Below, piece by piece: positions 61,601 to 64,000 of a stretch of 64,000 nucleotides of DNA; position 1 is the first letter of the stretch, and every line of letters begins with the position of its first letter. Under the pieces are notes generated by a model. The model was not told where the DNA came from. It made no database searches and worked only from the letters and a program-made list of their open reading frames with translations. The position numbers and the translations under genes are program-made. Origin of the DNA: Chamaecrista fasciculata (Eukaryota; Streptophyta; Magnoliopsida; Fabales; Fabaceae); assembly GCA_003254925.1 (NCBI GenBank), contig QANZ01019395.1:211251-275250 (forward strand). The letters are read 5' to 3'.

Positions 61601-62240
61601 TTATTCTGAAAAAAACAAAATTATAGGGACTAAATAAAAATTACAAACAAATTGTAGGGACTATATGATTAATTTTGTCTTTGATTAGATTATATTTTTT
61701 GTGTTTTTTTAATTATTATTTCAACTATACAAACAAAAGTTAACTCTATATATACATTACAAAAAAAAAATATTTATCTTATTCTCATTATTTGTTGGGT
61801 TTATGTCTGTATGATACATACATACAACTTGCAATTTTTATATAAAAGAATCAAATAGAATTGTAGAGAACATTAGGAGTAATATTAATTATTAAACAAG
61901 TTATAATACTAATAGGATCATTAGCACAACCCAACAAGAATATAATCACGATCACACACAAACAGAAATAGGAGGTACTCACGGGCAATACCAAACAACA
62001 CCACACCAACACCAACAATGAGAAAAAGTGGCCCAAAATGTTTGAGACAACATTTTAATATGCAAAAAAAGAGCATTGTATATATTATTGTATGTATGTA
62101 TGTATCTCTGTGGTTTACATTCTTCCTCTCTCTCTCTATGGATGTCAGTAGAAGCACCCGTGACCTCTCTTTCTTTCTCTGTCATTTGATTCTATACTTT
62201 ACCTCCACTTTCCACCTAAACAAGAAGTACTAACAATCCT

Positions 62241-62252
62241 GTATATATATAA
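62241..62252 (+). promoter_or_regulatory. TATA box of the pectinesterase gene
   Basis: GTATATATATAA lies 40-50 bases before the ATG at 62292. The spacing implies a short leader of about 20 bases. Confidence 0.4.
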
Positions 62253-62291
62253 CCACACAACACAAGCCATTTTCCAAACCACATCACAATA

Positions 62292-64000
62292 ATGTCAAAC
62301 TTTCATTATCTTTTCTTTCTTCTTCTTCTGATAATTAACCATTCTTCTGTGACATTATGCCATACCAATGGAATCCGACCAAGGAGTTTTTCGGGTCTCG
62401 GGTTAACCACCAACATGACCCGAGTTCAGACTTCAGAGCAGCAATTCATGAAATGGGTCAATTTTGTGGGTACCCTCAATCACTCTGTTTTCAAAACAGC
62501 CAAGAACAAGCTTTTCCCTTCTTACACATTGCACGTCGCCAAGAATCTTGCCGTCGGAGATTTCATCACCATTCAAGAAGCCATTGATTCTCTTCCCTCC
62601 GTTAATCTCGTGAGAGTGGTGATTAAAGTCCATGCAGGAGTTTACACGTGAGTAAATAATAATAATTCTGTTTTCCTTTATTTGGGTGTTTGTCTGTATA
62701 TTCAGTTCTTTTTGTTTGTTCCTCTGTCCTTATCTTTTAATTTGACAATACACAAAAAGAATTGATCTTTGACTAAAACACCCACTTTGAAAATGATAGA
62801 AAACAAAAATTGTCCATTTTATTAAACCAAGCCTCTCTGTTGTTGTTGTTGTTTGACTACCTACTTTGCAGAGAGAAGGTGAACATTCCTCCTATGAAAT
62901 CGTTCATAACCATAGAAGGAGCAGGAGCAGATAACACCATAGTTCAATGGGGTGACACAGCTCAAACTCCAGGGCCTAAAGGACTTCCTTTGGGAACATA
63001 TGGTTCTGCAACTTTTGCTGTGAATTCACCTTATTTCATTGCCAAGAACATCACATTCAAAGTAAGTACTGTACCACAAAAAAAAAACAATTTAGTCCCT
63101 AATCTTTTCGACAAGCATTAACTATTTAGTCCTCATTTGAGGGACTCTAAATGAATTAGGGATCAAAATGTGTATGTCAGTCCAACATCTTGGTTCCCCT
63201 GTTTTTAGAATTTGACATGATGATTGATGGCAGAACACAACGCCAGTTCCAGCACCAGGAGCGGTAGGGAAACAAGCAGTGGCATTGAGGATATCAGCAG
63301 ACAATGCAGCATTCGTGGGATGCAAATTCCTAGGAGCACAGGACACGTTGTATGACCACGTGGGAAGGCATTACTACAAGGATTGTTACATAGAAGGGTC
63401 GGTTGATTTCATATTCGGGAATGCACTCTCTCTGTTTGAGGTTGGATATATGAGTTTAATTATATTGAATGTGTGTGTTCTGTTTCTTCTTCTGATGAAA
63501 AATGTGTTCATCTATCAGGGATGTCACGTGCATGCGATAGCACAGAACCTAGGGGCAGTAACAGCACAAGGAAGAAGTAGCATAATGCAGGACACGGGAT
63601 TCTCGTTTGTGCACTGTAAGGTCACGGGATCAGGAGCACTATACCTTGGAAGGGCTTGGGGTCCCTTTTCTCGCGTGGTTTTTGCTTATACTTACATGGA
63701 CAACATCATCATTCCCAAGGGCTGGTATAATTGGGGTGATCCTACCCGTGAAATGTAAGTTTGCACATCTTCCTCTACTTTTCACTTTTTCATACATGTG
63801 CTTTCTCATGTTCAATGGTTAATTCCTAGTCAAGCATCTCTAAACAAAGCCATATCAGGGTTTTGTAGGCATGAAATTAATGAGGACTCAAATTACATTG
63901 TGTTTTGGTGTCATAATGTATACTGGGAAGCGTAGCCAGGAATGAATATTTTAAAATATTTTATATATATATATATATAACAGTTGTTATATATATATAT
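62292..64000 (+). CDS. Pectinesterase (PME53-like), 5' part, exons 1-4, runs off the window
   Basis: Exons 62292-62647, 62872-63061, 63234-63440 and 63519-63754 are joined in frame, giving 330 residues plus two bases; the remaining exon or exons lie beyond 64000. The enzyme removes methyl esters from homogalacturonan in the cell wall (family CE8). Residues 1-22 are a signal peptide. There is no N-terminal PMEI-like pro-region, so it is a group with the catalytic domain only. Active-site elements are present: QDTLY (Asp219), VDFIFG (Asp240) and GRAWG (Arg296, Trp298). Conserved NTTPVPAPG, as in the At5g19730 type, starts exon 3. The next-door LAMP1-like gene is divergently oriented and about 3.3 kb away. 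A (TA)n run closes the window at 63961-64000, inside the intron or beyond. Confidence 0.93.

Overview
This is AT-rich nuclear DNA from a flowering plant, almost certainly a eudicot. Genes carry GT-AG introns, the proteins read as typical eudicot orthologues, and the spaces between genes are filled with plant transposable elements. The species cannot be fixed from the sequence. Two neighbour pairs match gene orders I remember from Arabidopsis: Derlin-1 followed by profilins, and an AMP1-like carboxypeptidase beside a pectinesterase. This suggests conserved blocks.

Nine protein-coding genes are supported. Left to right they are: a secreted leucine-rich-repeat protein (4372-5520, +); a Derlin-1-like ER protein in 7 exons (9073-12257, +); profilin A in 3 exons (14269-16678, +); profilin B in 3 exons (29911-31129, +); an OXS3-family protein in 2 exons (35009-35638, +); the mitochondrial complex I 51 kDa flavoprotein subunit (39263-40717, +, intronless CDS, intron in the 5' UTR); arginyl-tRNA synthetase in 18 exons (51438 down to 44129, -); an AMP1/LAMP1-like M28 peptidase in 12 exons (58965 down to 54191, -); and the first four exons of a pectinesterase (62292-63754, +) that runs off the window. 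For the complete multi-exon genes I joined the exons by hand, and each gives an open frame divisible by three with GT/AG borders.

The rest is mobile DNA. The most striking part is a set of short foldback elements with long terminal inverted repeats that start GG and have arms rich in 'TTGGTCC' motifs. Six are flanked by perfect 9-bp duplications and two by 8/9 matches, which is the mark of Mutator-type transposition. Others are three hAT-type elements or candidates (two with perfect 8-bp duplications), one 328-bp Helitron with both termini, at least two tRNA-derived SINEs, a truncated LINE with a broken RNase H domain, and a rearranged LTR-retrotransposon cluster at 17.9-23.1 kb. The larger introns of profilin A are explained by one hAT and one Mutator-type insertion.

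The genes are housekeeping genes (ER-associated degradation, actin dynamics, respiration, translation, cell wall) and form no pathway together. I saw no CRISPR, operon-like cluster or clearly new biochemical system. The most interesting items are the foldback families, the near-perfect 300-bp-arm hairpin next to the arginyl-tRNA synthetase gene, and the two-start organisation of that synthetase. Two poly-G tracts with N bases (40828-40872 and 50064-50105) look like assembly weak points.
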